From: Chthoniobacteraceae bacterium
GTDB lineage: Bacteria; Verrucomicrobiota; Verrucomicrobiia; Chthoniobacterales; Chthoniobacteraceae
DNA: 64,000 bases
Assembly (NCBI GenBank): GCA_947449735.1
Contig: CANFTB010000007.1
Span: 54,350-118,349, forward strand
Direction: 5' to 3'
Each line of letters starts with the position of its first letter. Position 1 is the first letter of the stretch. The translations under genes and the position numbers were made by a program. Positions 1 to 7,285 of this stretch are shown here, in pieces. Below the pieces are notes generated by a model. It searched no databases, was not told where the DNA came from, and saw only the letters and a list, made by a program, of their open reading frames with translations.

Positions 1-1180
1 CGTGGGCGCTGGCGCGCAAAATCGCCCGGATCTGCGTTTTGAAAACATCCACCCGCTCCAGGCAGAACCGGATCGCGCGCCATCCCAGAAACGGGTTCAG
101 CTCCTCCGGCAGGTTCAGCGCGGACATGATCTTGTCCCCGCCCAAATCCAGCGTCCGGATAATCACCGGGTCCGGAGCCAGCTGCGAAACCACACTCCGG
201 TAAGCTTCGTACTGGGTCTCCTCGCAGGGCAACTTCGCCGAGTTCAGATACAAAAACTCCGTCCGGAACAATCCCACGCCCTCCGCGCCGGACTGCTTCA
301 CAGCGGACACGTCCCGGGGCATCTCGATGTTTGCCGAAAGCACCATGTGCTTTCCGTCCAGCGTCCTGCACTCCGTCTCACGGAGGCTGCCCAGCTCCCG
401 CTCCACCAGCCCCTTCTGCTGCTGGATCTTCGCGTACTCAGACAGCGTCGCCTCAGAGGGATTCACGATGAACCAGCCGCTGTACCCATCCAACAGGACG
501 CTGTCTCCACTCGAAACCTGCTGGCTCACATCGTGCACCGCGACCACCGCCGGAATGTTCAGCGAACGCGCCATGATCGCCGTGTGCGACGTCTTGCTTC
601 CCGTGTCCGTAACAAAACCCAGCACCGTCGCCGGATCCAGCTGCGCCGTGTCGCTCGGCGCCAGATTGTGCGCCACCAAAATCCACGGCGTCCCCGACAC
701 CGGCAGTTCCCGCCCCGAACAACCCGTCAAATTACGGACCACCCGCCGGCTGACGTCATAGATGTCCACCGCCCGCTCCTTCAGATACGGATCGTCAATC
801 TCGCCGAGCGTCTTGGCGTAGCGTCCCGCCACGCTGGCAAAAACACTCTCCGCATTCAGCCGCTCCGTCTTGATCGTCCGCACCACCTCGTCGATCAGCG
901 TGCGATCCTCTACTACGAGCAAGTGGGCGTCGAAAATACTGGCATCCTCGCTCCCGATCGAACCGGCAATGCGCTGCTGCAGCTCCTCGATCTGCTCGCG
1001 GGTCCGGCCCAGGGCGGCCTCCAGACGCGCGATTTCCTGGTCACATTCGGACTCCTTTACAGCGTAACGCGGAGGCGCCTCATCCTCATGCCGGTGCACC
1101 CAGACCGTGCCCATCGCTATCCCGGGTGACACTGGCACTCCGTGAAAGCGACGCTCGACTGTCTTTTTAGGCTCACTCAT
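1..1180 (-). CDS. ptsI: Phosphoenolpyruvate-protein phosphotransferase (PTS enzyme I), 3' end beyond window
   Basis: Enzyme I autophosphorylates on histidine from PEP and passes the phosphate to HPr in the cytoplasm. About 393 N-terminal residues are visible, beginning MSEPKKTVERRFHGVPVSPG; the reading frame leaves the window at base 1 without a stop. The N-terminal swivel domain carries the phospho-histidine motif GSKTSHTAIMARS (around bases 560-605), and the start of the PEP-binding TIM barrel is recognisable (GVGLFRTEFLYLN, later TLDLGGDK). The ATG lies 23 bases after the ptsH stop, so the two form one operon. No sugar-specific EII gene is visible, so the relay may be regulatory, in keeping with the nearby hprK (inference). 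Confidence 0.95.
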   Translation of the reverse strand, partial: MSEPKKTVERRFHGVPVSPGIAMGTVWVHRHEDEAPPRYAVKESECDQEIARLEAALGRTREQIEELQQRIAGSIGSEDASIFDAHLLVVEDRTLIDEVVRTIKTERLNAESVFASVAGRYAKTLGEIDDPYLKERAVDIYDVSRRVVRNLTGCSGRELPVSGTPWILVAHNLAPSDTAQLDPATVLGFVTDTGSKTSHTAIMARSLNIPAVVAVHDVSQQVSSGDSVLLDGYSGWFIVNPSEATLSEYAKIQQQKGLVERELGSLRETECRTLDGKHMVLSANIEMPRDVSAVKQSGAEGVGLFRTEFLYLNSAKLPCEETQYEAYRSVVSQLAPDPVIIRTLDLGGDKIMSALNLPEELNPFLGWRAIRFCLERVDVFKTQIRAILRASAH

Positions 1181-1203
1181 GACGGGCCGGGGGATGCCCC
1201 CCC

Positions 1204-1467
1204 TCAGTCCTCCTCAAACTTGCGTTCCAAGAGTTGCTCGATTTCCAGCATCGCAGCCTCTTCATCCGCGCCGTCGCAGGAAACTTTCAGCCGCGACCCC
1301 AATCCGGCGGCCAGCATCATGAGTCCCATAATGCTTTTTCCATTAACCTTCTCCCCGTCCTTCTCTACCCAAATCTCACACTTAAAACGGTTACAGGTCT
1401 TCACAAACATGGCTGAGGGCCTTGCGTGAAGTCCGAGGCGGTTCTGGATGGTCAGTTCTTTCGTCAC
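1204..1467 (-). CDS. ptsH: Phosphocarrier protein HPr
   Basis: Small cytoplasmic phosphocarrier of the PTS, 87 residues, the usual family size. The active-site histidine is His14 in GLHARPSAMFV, and the regulatory serine phosphorylated by HPr kinase is Ser45 in NGKSIMGLMML. Having both sites fits the hprK gene just upstream. The start codon is GTG at 1467; there is no strong ribosome binding site. It is followed after 23 bases by ptsI. What is seen: both phosphorylation motifs and full length. What is inferred: dual control by enzyme I and HprK. Confidence 0.96.
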   Translation of the reverse strand: MTKELTIQNRLGLHARPSAMFVKTCNRFKCEIWVEKDGEKVNGKSIMGLMMLAAGLGSRLKVSCDGADEEAAMLEIEQLLERKFEED

Positions 1468-1512
1468 TTTCAGTAGAAAGCAGGGCTATATACGAGGGTT
1501 TGGAAAAAATTA

Positions 1513-2475
1513 CTACTTCTGATTTCCCCTCATTATCTGCACCAGCCTCTCGTTAAACTCCAACGCGCTGTGATGCCCCATGCTCTTGAGCTTCTGATCC
1601 AAGGCCGCCACCTCCACCAACCGCGCCAGATCCCGCCCCATCCGCACAGGAATCGTCACATGCGGGACAGACACCCCGAGCACGTCGTAATAATCCTGAT
1701 CCAACCCCGTCCGGTCCACCTCCTCCATTTCCTCCCAGTCCCGCAACGTCACCACCAAATCCAGCCGCTTCTCCAAGCGCACACTTCCCACCCCGAAGAT
1801 CGACATCACGTTGATCACCCCGAGACCCCGCACCTCCATATGGTGCCGGGTCAAATCCGGCGACGTCCCGATCAACTCCCGCCCCTCGATCGCACGGTAA
1901 CGCGTGATGTCATCGCTCACCAAACTGTGCCCCCGCTCCAAAAGCCCCAGAACGCACTCGCTCTTCCCGATCCCGCTCGACCCCCGGATCAGGGTCCCGA
2001 CCCCCAAAATGTCCACCATCGACCCGTATTCACTCTTGGTCGGGGCGAAGTCCTGGGACAGGGCCAGGGTTGCCGCGTTTAAAAAGTTCATCGTCACCAT
2101 GGAGCTGATGAACACCGCCACCCCCGCCGCCGCCGCCTCGCCAATCAAATACGCCGGAGGCTCCGCCCCCCGGGCCATCACCACACAGGGAATCGGCCTC
2201 TCGCACAGCGCGCGGCAACGACTCTGGGCCTCCACCGTGCTCAGGCTGTTCAAATACGACAATTCGGCCGAACCGAAAACCTGCACGCGCTTTTCCGCAA
2301 AATAAGAGTAGAAGCCGGCCAGCGCCAGTCCAGGGCGGTTCAGCGTGGGCTCCCGGATCTCCCGCTCCATCCCTGCGGCGGAATGGTTCAACTGCTCCAT
2401 GTGCAACGCCTCGGCGTGCCGGGCGAAGAAGGCTCCAACGGTGACTGCATTGTAGACTGGATCAGGGGTGCTCAT
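1513..2475 (-). CDS. hprK: HPr kinase/phosphorylase
   Basis: Bifunctional enzyme that phosphorylates Ser45 of HPr using ATP or PPi and also removes that phosphate, linking carbon status to regulation. 320 residues from the chosen ATG. The Walker A loop GSSGIGKSE lies near residues 165-173, the acidic pair SDD follows, and the HprK signature (MEVRGLGVINVMSIFG) is near 213-228. The ATG at 2475 is preferred over an in-frame GTG at 2487 because GTGGAGG sits at ideal ribosome-binding distance before the ATG. The gene ends 45 bases before ptsH, forming hprK-ptsH-ptsI, an arrangement known in bacteria with an incomplete PTS. Confidence 0.95.
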   Translation of the reverse strand: MSTPDPVYNAVTVGAFFARHAEALHMEQLNHSAAGMEREIREPTLNRPGLALAGFYSYFAEKRVQVFGSAELSYLNSLSTVEAQSRCRALCERPIPCVVMARGAEPPAYLIGEAAAAGVAVFISSMVTMNFLNAATLALSQDFAPTKSEYGSMVDILGVGTLIRGSSGIGKSECVLGLLERGHSLVSDDITRYRAIEGRELIGTSPDLTRHHMEVRGLGVINVMSIFGVGSVRLEKRLDLVVTLRDWEEMEEVDRTGLDQDYYDVLGVSVPHVTIPVRMGRDLARLVEVAALDQKLKSMGHHSALEFNERLVQIMRGNQK

Positions 2476-2633
2476 GTTCGCCTCCACTTTCTAAAACGCC
2501 TGTTTAGCAAAGCCTGCGCCATGACGCCCGTCTTTCGTTGGAAAAGCGCCTGACTTCTTGCTGAAACTCTTTAAATCGATTCCGCTTCACTCCTCCTAAA
2601 GCCCCTCCATTTTTCCGAACTTCAAAATCTCCC

Positions 2634-3383
2634 ATGTTCACCCTAGCCGCCGCCCTCCTGCCCCTCGCAGTGCTCCCCCCCCTGCCCGCCTCCGATCTTG
2701 AAACGATCGGACGCCGGGTCTGGCAAAGCGAAGCCGCGGGCCAGATTTCCGGTCTCACCTCATGGAACACGGGAGAGGACTTTGCCTCGCTCGGGATCGG
2801 CCACTTCATCTGGTACCCCGCAGGCCCCAAAGGCCCCTTTGACGAAAGCTTTCCCACCCTGATCGCTTTTTTAAGACAAAAGGGCGTCGCCGTGCCGTCC
2901 TGGATCAAACCCGACATGCCCTGCCCCTGGAACGACCGCGCCTCGTTCATGAAGGACGTGGATTCGCCTAAAATGCGCGAATTGCGCGACTTTCTCGCCG
3001 GGTCCATCGCCCAGCAGAGTCTCTTTCTAGCCGAGCGTCTGGACCGGGCGCTGCCCACGCTGCTTAGCTCGGTGCCCGCAGGCAAACGGGACGCCTTTCG
3101 CCAAAACTTCGAGCACCTTGCCGCCTCCGCAAAGGGACGCTTCGTCCTGATCGACTACGTCAACTTCAAGGGGGAAGGCACGAAGGCCACGGAGCGCTAC
3201 CACGGCGAGGGCTGGGGCCTGTTGCAGGTGCTCGAGGCCCTGCCCCCGAAAGCCACGCCCGCCGATTTCTCCCGCAGCGCCGCGGCCATCCTCAAAAAGC
3301 GCGTGCAAAACTCCCCACCCGAACGGGGCGAGCAGCGCTGGCTGCCCGGCTGGCTCAACCGGGTAAACGATTACGCAAAATAG
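2634..3383 (+). CDS. Secreted conserved protein, possible lysozyme-like fold
   Basis: 249 residues, divergent from hprK. The N-terminus (MFTLAAALLPLAVLPPLPAS) looks like a signal peptide. The best conserved-looking stretch is near residues 30-60, including GLTSWNTGEDF and SLGIGHFIWYP. I recognise this pattern as a conserved family of unknown function found in several Gram-negative groups but cannot name it. A glutamate followed by a T..G.GH-like motif recalls lysozyme-fold muramidases; this is weak inference and I do not assign catalysis. Followed by a convergent molybdopterin operon, so it is probably a single-gene transcript. Confidence 0.8.
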   Translation: MFTLAAALLPLAVLPPLPASDLETIGRRVWQSEAAGQISGLTSWNTGEDFASLGIGHFIWYPAGPKGPFDESFPTLIAFLRQKGVAVPSWIKPDMPCPWNDRASFMKDVDSPKMRELRDFLAGSIAQQSLFLAERLDRALPTLLSSVPAGKRDAFRQNFEHLAASAKGRFVLIDYVNFKGEGTKATERYHGEGWGLLQVLEALPPKATPADFSRSAAAILKKRVQNSPPERGEQRWLPGWLNRVNDYAK

Positions 3384-3407
3384 GCCGCCTGCTCCTCCTC
3401 GGGCGGC
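3384..3407. terminator. Possible bidirectional terminator hairpin
   Basis: GCCGCC (3384-3389) and GGCGGC (3402-3407) form a 6-bp GC stem around a 12-base loop. It lies immediately after the stop of the plus-strand gene and before the stop of the convergent mogA. The downstream T tract is poor (CCCTTT), so the assignment is tentative. Confidence 0.3.
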
Positions 3408-3447
3408 GTCCCTTTCGGCGTGGCCCCAAAGTACAGCCCCCCCAGAA

Positions 3448-3921
3448 CTATTCCCCGGCCAGGTGCCGCAGGGCCTCGCGAATCGCAGGGACCAGCGGAG
3501 GCAGACACTCCCCGATCGCCCGCGGATTGCCGGGCAGATTGACGATCAACGTCCTTCCGCGCACCCCGGCCGTCGCTCGCGACAAAATCGCCGTCGGCAC
3601 TTTTGCAAAGGAAAGCATCCGCATCGCTTCCCCAAACCCCGGCAGTTCCTTTTCCAAAACGTCGTGCGTGGCTTCCGGTGTGACGTCCCTCGCCGAAGGC
3701 CCGGTGCCGCCGGTCGTGATCACCAGCGGACACCCGCCGCCGTCACAAACCGAACGCAGCGTGTCCGCGATCCGCTCCCGCTCGTCCGGAAGCAAAAACG
3801 CCTCAAACTCCACCGCCTCCCCCCATGCCTGCGCAAAAACGCGCTCGATCTCAGGACCGCTCTTGTCCGCATACACGCCCGCCGTTGCACGGTCGCTCAG
3901 AGTGATTCGCGCCACCCGCAT
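3448..3921 (-). CDS. mogA: Molybdopterin adenylyltransferase
   Basis: Activates molybdopterin by adenylylation before molybdate insertion; soluble cytoplasmic enzyme. 157 residues, usual for the MogA/MoaB fold. The family motifs TTGGTGPSARDVTPEA and NLPGNPRA are intact. Last gene of the moa operon; its ATG is 3 bases after the moaC stop, suggesting translational coupling. The MogA versus MoaB-type distinction is not certain from sequence alone, but the catalytic signature favours the adenylyltransferase. Confidence 0.9.
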   Translation of the reverse strand: MRVARITLSDRATAGVYADKSGPEIERVFAQAWGEAVEFEAFLLPDERERIADTLRSVCDGGGCPLVITTGGTGPSARDVTPEATHDVLEKELPGFGEAMRMLSFAKVPTAILSRATAGVRGRTLIVNLPGNPRAIGECLPPLVPAIREALRHLAGE

Positions 3922-3924
3922 CCT

Positions 3925-4371
3925 CTAGCCCTTCTCCTTCCGCACGACCCGCAGTTCACGCACCACCATCGTTTTGTCCGCCGACTTCATCATGTCATAT
4001 AAGGTAAGGGCTGCGATTCCAGCCCCGGTCAGGGCCTCCATCTCCACCCCGGTCTTGCCGCTCGTACGCACTGTACAACGGACGCCCACGCAGTTCTCAC
4101 CCAAATCAAACTCCACCAAAACCTGGTCCAAGGGCAGCGGATGACACAGCGGGATCAAACTGGCAGTGCCCTTGGCTGCCTGAATTCCAGCCACCCTCGC
4201 AACGGCCAGAACGTCCCCCTTCGGCAGGGCGTGCTCGCGCAGCGCCGCCAGCGTCCCGGGCAGGCAATGCAATTCGCAGGCCGCCTCCGCAACACGCTCC
4301 TGAACCGGCTTGTGGCCGACGGACACCATCCGCGCCTCGCCGCCCTCCAGATGTGAAAATGGGGAATCCAT
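3925..4371 (-). CDS. moaC: Cyclic pyranopterin monophosphate synthase
   Basis: Works with MoaA to make cyclic pyranopterin monophosphate from GTP, the first stage of molybdenum cofactor synthesis. 148 residues from ATG 4371, close to the usual MoaC length. Conserved segments are PLCHPLPLDQV, MEALTGAGIAALTLYDM and KSADKTMVV, covering the active-site His and Lys regions. The frame stays open further upstream to 4428, but that extension lies inside moeA and is not MoaC-like, so the internal ATG 10 bases after the moeA stop is chosen. Confidence 0.95.
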   Translation of the reverse strand: MDSPFSHLEGGEARMVSVGHKPVQERVAEAACELHCLPGTLAALREHALPKGDVLAVARVAGIQAAKGTASLIPLCHPLPLDQVLVEFDLGENCVGVRCTVRTSGKTGVEMEALTGAGIAALTLYDMMKSADKTMVVRELRVVRKEKG

Positions 4372-4381
4372 AAGCGCCAGC

Positions 4382-5557
4382 CTAGCGTGCGTCCCCGCAA
4401 ACCACCACCTCCACGAGATCCCCCGCAACGGGCTGCGCCCTCCCCGGAACGCGAATCAGCGCATTCACGCGAGCCAGAGCTCCCAAATGCCCGGAGTCCA
4501 GCCAGGGCAAAGGTTCCACCCCGCTTCCGGACAACCGAGCGGGCCAGAACGTCTCCCGAACGTCCTGCCGCACAATCTCCGGCCCGGTCAAAACGACCCT
4601 TGCAAAGGCGGGCGCAGACGCCCCCGACATCCGCGCCAGCACCCGCCGCACAAACACTTGAAAGGTCACAAAATGCGACACCGGATTTCCCGGCAACCCC
4701 ATCGCCATTTGATTACCTCGCACTCCCACAATCAGCGGCTTGCCCGGACGGCAGTCCAACCTTCGGCAGAAAATCTCAAAACCCAGGGTCTCCAAAAGGC
4801 GGGCGGTGTGATCGTGCGCCCCGCCACTCGCGCCGCCCGACACCAAAAGCAGATCCGCCCCCTCGATCTCCGGCCGCCGGCAAACATCCAGAGACTCCTC
4901 AAGCGCCTCGCCCGAATGCCAGTGCCCGGCGGGGACCGCACCGCATTCCTCCAACATGGCCCGCACCAAAACACTGTTGGTGTTGCGAACCTGCCCTTGC
5001 GCCGGAGTCTCGCAAGGATCCACGACTTCGCTTCCCGTCGTCAGGTGGGCCACACGGGGGCGCGCAAACACGCGCAGCCGCACCCGCCCCTCCGACGCCA
5101 GAATCGCCAGCACCGCCGGCGTCAACACTGCCCCTTTTTCAACCAAAACATCCCCCGCCCTCGACGCGCTCCCGCGCAATCGCACATGCGTCGCCCCGCC
5201 GACCGCGGGGATCTCGACTGCGGCTCCGGAAAACACAAGGTCCTCCTGCATGACCACCCGCACCCCGGGGGGAAGCGCCGAACCGGTGAACACCCTGAGC
5301 GCTTCACTTTCTCCAATAGACTCAGGAACAGGCGCCCCGGGCGCACACTCCCCGACCACTTGGAAAACACCCGGAGCCGCATCCAATCGGATGGCAAATC
5401 CATCCATCGCCGAGCGGTCAAAAGCCGGTTCGTCCGCCCCCGCCACCAAGTCCTCCGCAAGTACGAGCCCCCGCGCCGAGTCCAGTCCCACCGCTTTGTC
5501 TGCGAGCGCAGGCACCCTGCTCTCAAGCAGGGCCAACAACTGCTCAACGCTCAGCAC
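4382..5557 (-). CDS. moeA: Molybdopterin molybdenumtransferase
   Basis: Inserts molybdate into adenylylated molybdopterin. 391 residues, typical MoeA size. Seen: FDRSAMDGFAI near residue 47, the MPT-binding SGGASGGAHDH, and GLPGNPVSHFVTF. The start is GTG at 5557, overlapping the moaE stop by 7 bases, so the two are probably translationally coupled. The N-terminus (MLSVEQLLALLES) fits the family. Confidence 0.95.
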   Translation of the reverse strand: MLSVEQLLALLESRVPALADKAVGLDSARGLVLAEDLVAGADEPAFDRSAMDGFAIRLDAAPGVFQVVGECAPGAPVPESIGESEALRVFTGSALPPGVRVVMQEDLVFSGAAVEIPAVGGATHVRLRGSASRAGDVLVEKGAVLTPAVLAILASEGRVRLRVFARPRVAHLTTGSEVVDPCETPAQGQVRNTNSVLVRAMLEECGAVPAGHWHSGEALEESLDVCRRPEIEGADLLLVSGGASGGAHDHTARLLETLGFEIFCRRLDCRPGKPLIVGVRGNQMAMGLPGNPVSHFVTFQVFVRRVLARMSGASAPAFARVVLTGPEIVRQDVRETFWPARLSGSGVEPLPWLDSGHLGALARVNALIRVPGRAQPVAGDLVEVVVCGDAR

Positions 5558-5940
5558 GCGAGCACCTCGGCTTTCCAGATCGGCACCTCCTGTTTCAAAC
5601 GGTCCATAAAGGCAGAAAGCATGCCGAAGGCCTGCTGCCGGTGCGAGGCCAGAACCCCGAAATACACGGCGGCCTCGCCCACCTCCACCACCCCGTGCCG
5701 GTGCACCAAGACCACCTTCAAACAGGGGAAATCCACCGCCAGCTCCGACAGCACGCGCCGCACCTGCAAATCCGCCATGCGCTCGTAAATCTCGTACCTC
5801 AGCCCCCGGATCACCGCGCCCCGCTCGCTGCCGCGCACCCTCCCGTAAAACTCCACCACCGCTCCCCCCTCGGGATGTTTCCCTTCAAAAAAATCCCGCC
5901 GGGAAATCACGCCCTCGCAAAACTCGATCAACACTTCCAT
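5551..5940 (-). CDS. moaE: Molybdopterin synthase catalytic subunit
   Basis: Transfers two sulfurs from thiocarboxylated MoaD to precursor Z. 129 residues from ATG 5940; an upstream in-frame extension to 5961 is considered unlikely. Conserved features: EFYGRVR, HRHGVVEVGEAAVYFGV and the C-terminal catalytic region DRLKQEVPIWKAE with its lysines. It lies 13 bases after moaD and overlaps moeA by 7 bases. Confidence 0.93.
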   Translation of the reverse strand: MEVLIEFCEGVISRRDFFEGKHPEGGAVVEFYGRVRGSERGAVIRGLRYEIYERMADLQVRRVLSELAVDFPCLKVVLVHRHGVVEVGEAAVYFGVLASHRQQAFGMLSAFMDRLKQEVPIWKAEVLAC

Positions 5941-5953
5941 AGCCTCGCTCCCT

Positions 5954-6196
5954 CTAGCCACCCGACACAGGCGGAATCACCGCCAGTTCGTCCCCCGCCA
6001 GTATCGCGTCGCCAGCCGCCATGTACTCCCCGTTGCGCGCCAGACGGCACACCCCACGCCACTCTCCAAGCCCGGGACTTCGCGCCAGCAGCCATTCCCA
6101 AAACGCTTCCGAATCCTGCGGTGCCGAAACTTCCCACTCGAGAAAACGCGCTCCCGCAGCGGAAGCCATCTGGGCAAACAAAAGCACGCGCACCAT
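5954..6196 (-). CDS. moaD: Molybdopterin synthase sulfur carrier subunit
   Basis: Ubiquitin-like sulfur carrier, 80 residues, beginning MVRVLLFAQMAS and ending in the diagnostic Gly-Gly tail (IPPVSGG) that is thiocarboxylated. The start at 6196 is 8 bases after the moaA stop. A longer reading of the same frame upstream lies inside moaA and is rejected. The MoaD-activating enzyme (MoeB type) is not in the window, so activation must come from elsewhere. Confidence 0.92.
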   Translation of the reverse strand: MVRVLLFAQMASAAGARFLEWEVSAPQDSEAFWEWLLARSPGLGEWRGVCRLARNGEYMAAGDAILAGDELAVIPPVSGG

Positions 6197-6204
6197 AAAC
6201 AGAA

Positions 6205-7182
6205 TCACCCCCCGATGGCCGTCATCGGCCGGCCCGGCTCGTAGCAGGCGTTGAACTCGTGCGTCTCCGGCTTGTTGCGAATCGCTTCCAAGAGCGCCTC
6301 CTGAAGCGCCACCCCGCCCCCCTCCTCCCGCCTGAGCGCCCCGCGCAGGTCCAGTTCGCCATGCTGCCCCAGACACGGCCGCAGCTTGCCGTCCGCCGTC
6401 AACCGCAGCTTGTTGCAAGTTCCGCAAAAATCGGGGGTCGTGACCGCGCCAATGAACCCCAGCTTAGCCGTTGCCCCCGAATGCCGGTAGTACCGCGCCG
6501 GTCCGTTCCCCGGCCGGTAATCGGGCAGCGCCTCAAGCGACCCAAACCCGCCGAGAATCCCCATGGCGTCCTCGACGGACAAAAACCGGTCCCGCTCCAA
6601 CACGGCGGCACTTGAAACCGGCATCAATTCGATAAACCGCACGGGCATTCCCAGGCCCGAAGCGAACTGCACAATGGGCCAAAGCTCGCTCTCGTTCACC
6701 CCCCGCATCAGGACCGTGTTGAGCTTGATCACCTCAAAATCCTCGGCCAACGCCTCCTCTATTCCCGCCAACACCTGCGCAACATCCCCCCCCGTAATCT
6801 GCCGGTAAAGCCCCGGACTCAACGCATCCAGGGAAACGTTCAACGCCCGCACACCGGCGCGTTTGAGCCCCGCGGCGTGACGCGCCAGCAGCGTGCCATT
6901 TGTGGAAACTCCGAGCGTCTGCACCCCGGGCAAATTCCAGATCCCCTCCGCGATCTCCACGATGTCGTGCCGCAGCAACGGCTCGCCCCCAGTCAGGCGA
7001 AACTTCCGGAATCCAATCCCACAGGCAGCCTCCGCAATTTTAACAATCTCGGCTCCACTCAGATGATCGGCCTTTTGCGCCCATCCCTTGTAGCCCTCGG
7101 GCATGCAGTACTGGCACCGTTCATTGCAACGGTCGGTTACCGAGATACGCAGATAGTCTATGACACGGCCGAAGGCATCCAT
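6205..7182 (-). CDS. moaA: GTP 3',8-cyclase (radical SAM)
   Basis: Radical-SAM enzyme converting GTP to 3',8-cyclo-GTP, the first step of molybdenum cofactor synthesis. 325 residues from ATG 7182, which has GGAAGGA upstream at plausible spacing. The N-terminal 4Fe-4S motif is CNERCQYC; the C-terminal cluster cysteines are in FCGTCNKLR and RPCL; the protein ends in TAIGG, matching the essential C-terminal Gly-Gly of the family. First gene of the six-gene operon. Only about 100 bases separate it from the preceding FecR gene, and I see no convincing Moco riboswitch there. Confidence 0.95.
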   Translation of the reverse strand: MDAFGRVIDYLRISVTDRCNERCQYCMPEGYKGWAQKADHLSGAEIVKIAEAACGIGFRKFRLTGGEPLLRHDIVEIAEGIWNLPGVQTLGVSTNGTLLARHAAGLKRAGVRALNVSLDALSPGLYRQITGGDVAQVLAGIEEALAEDFEVIKLNTVLMRGVNESELWPIVQFASGLGMPVRFIELMPVSSAAVLERDRFLSVEDAMGILGGFGSLEALPDYRPGNGPARYYRHSGATAKLGFIGAVTTPDFCGTCNKLRLTADGKLRPCLGQHGELDLRGALRREEGGGVALQEALLEAIRNKPETHEFNACYEPGRPMTAIGG

Positions 7183-7285
7183 GAGGCGTCCTTCCACCTT
7201 ACCTCCGAAGGGGATTTCGGCAGCAAAAAACACAACTGCAGCCCCTCACCCCCCTGCCGCCGCCAGCCGAACCGGGGGCGCAGGA

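Noticed and set aside
7183..7285. Possible Moco riboswitch before moaA
   Set aside because: Only about 100 bases are available and I could not find the conserved paired core.
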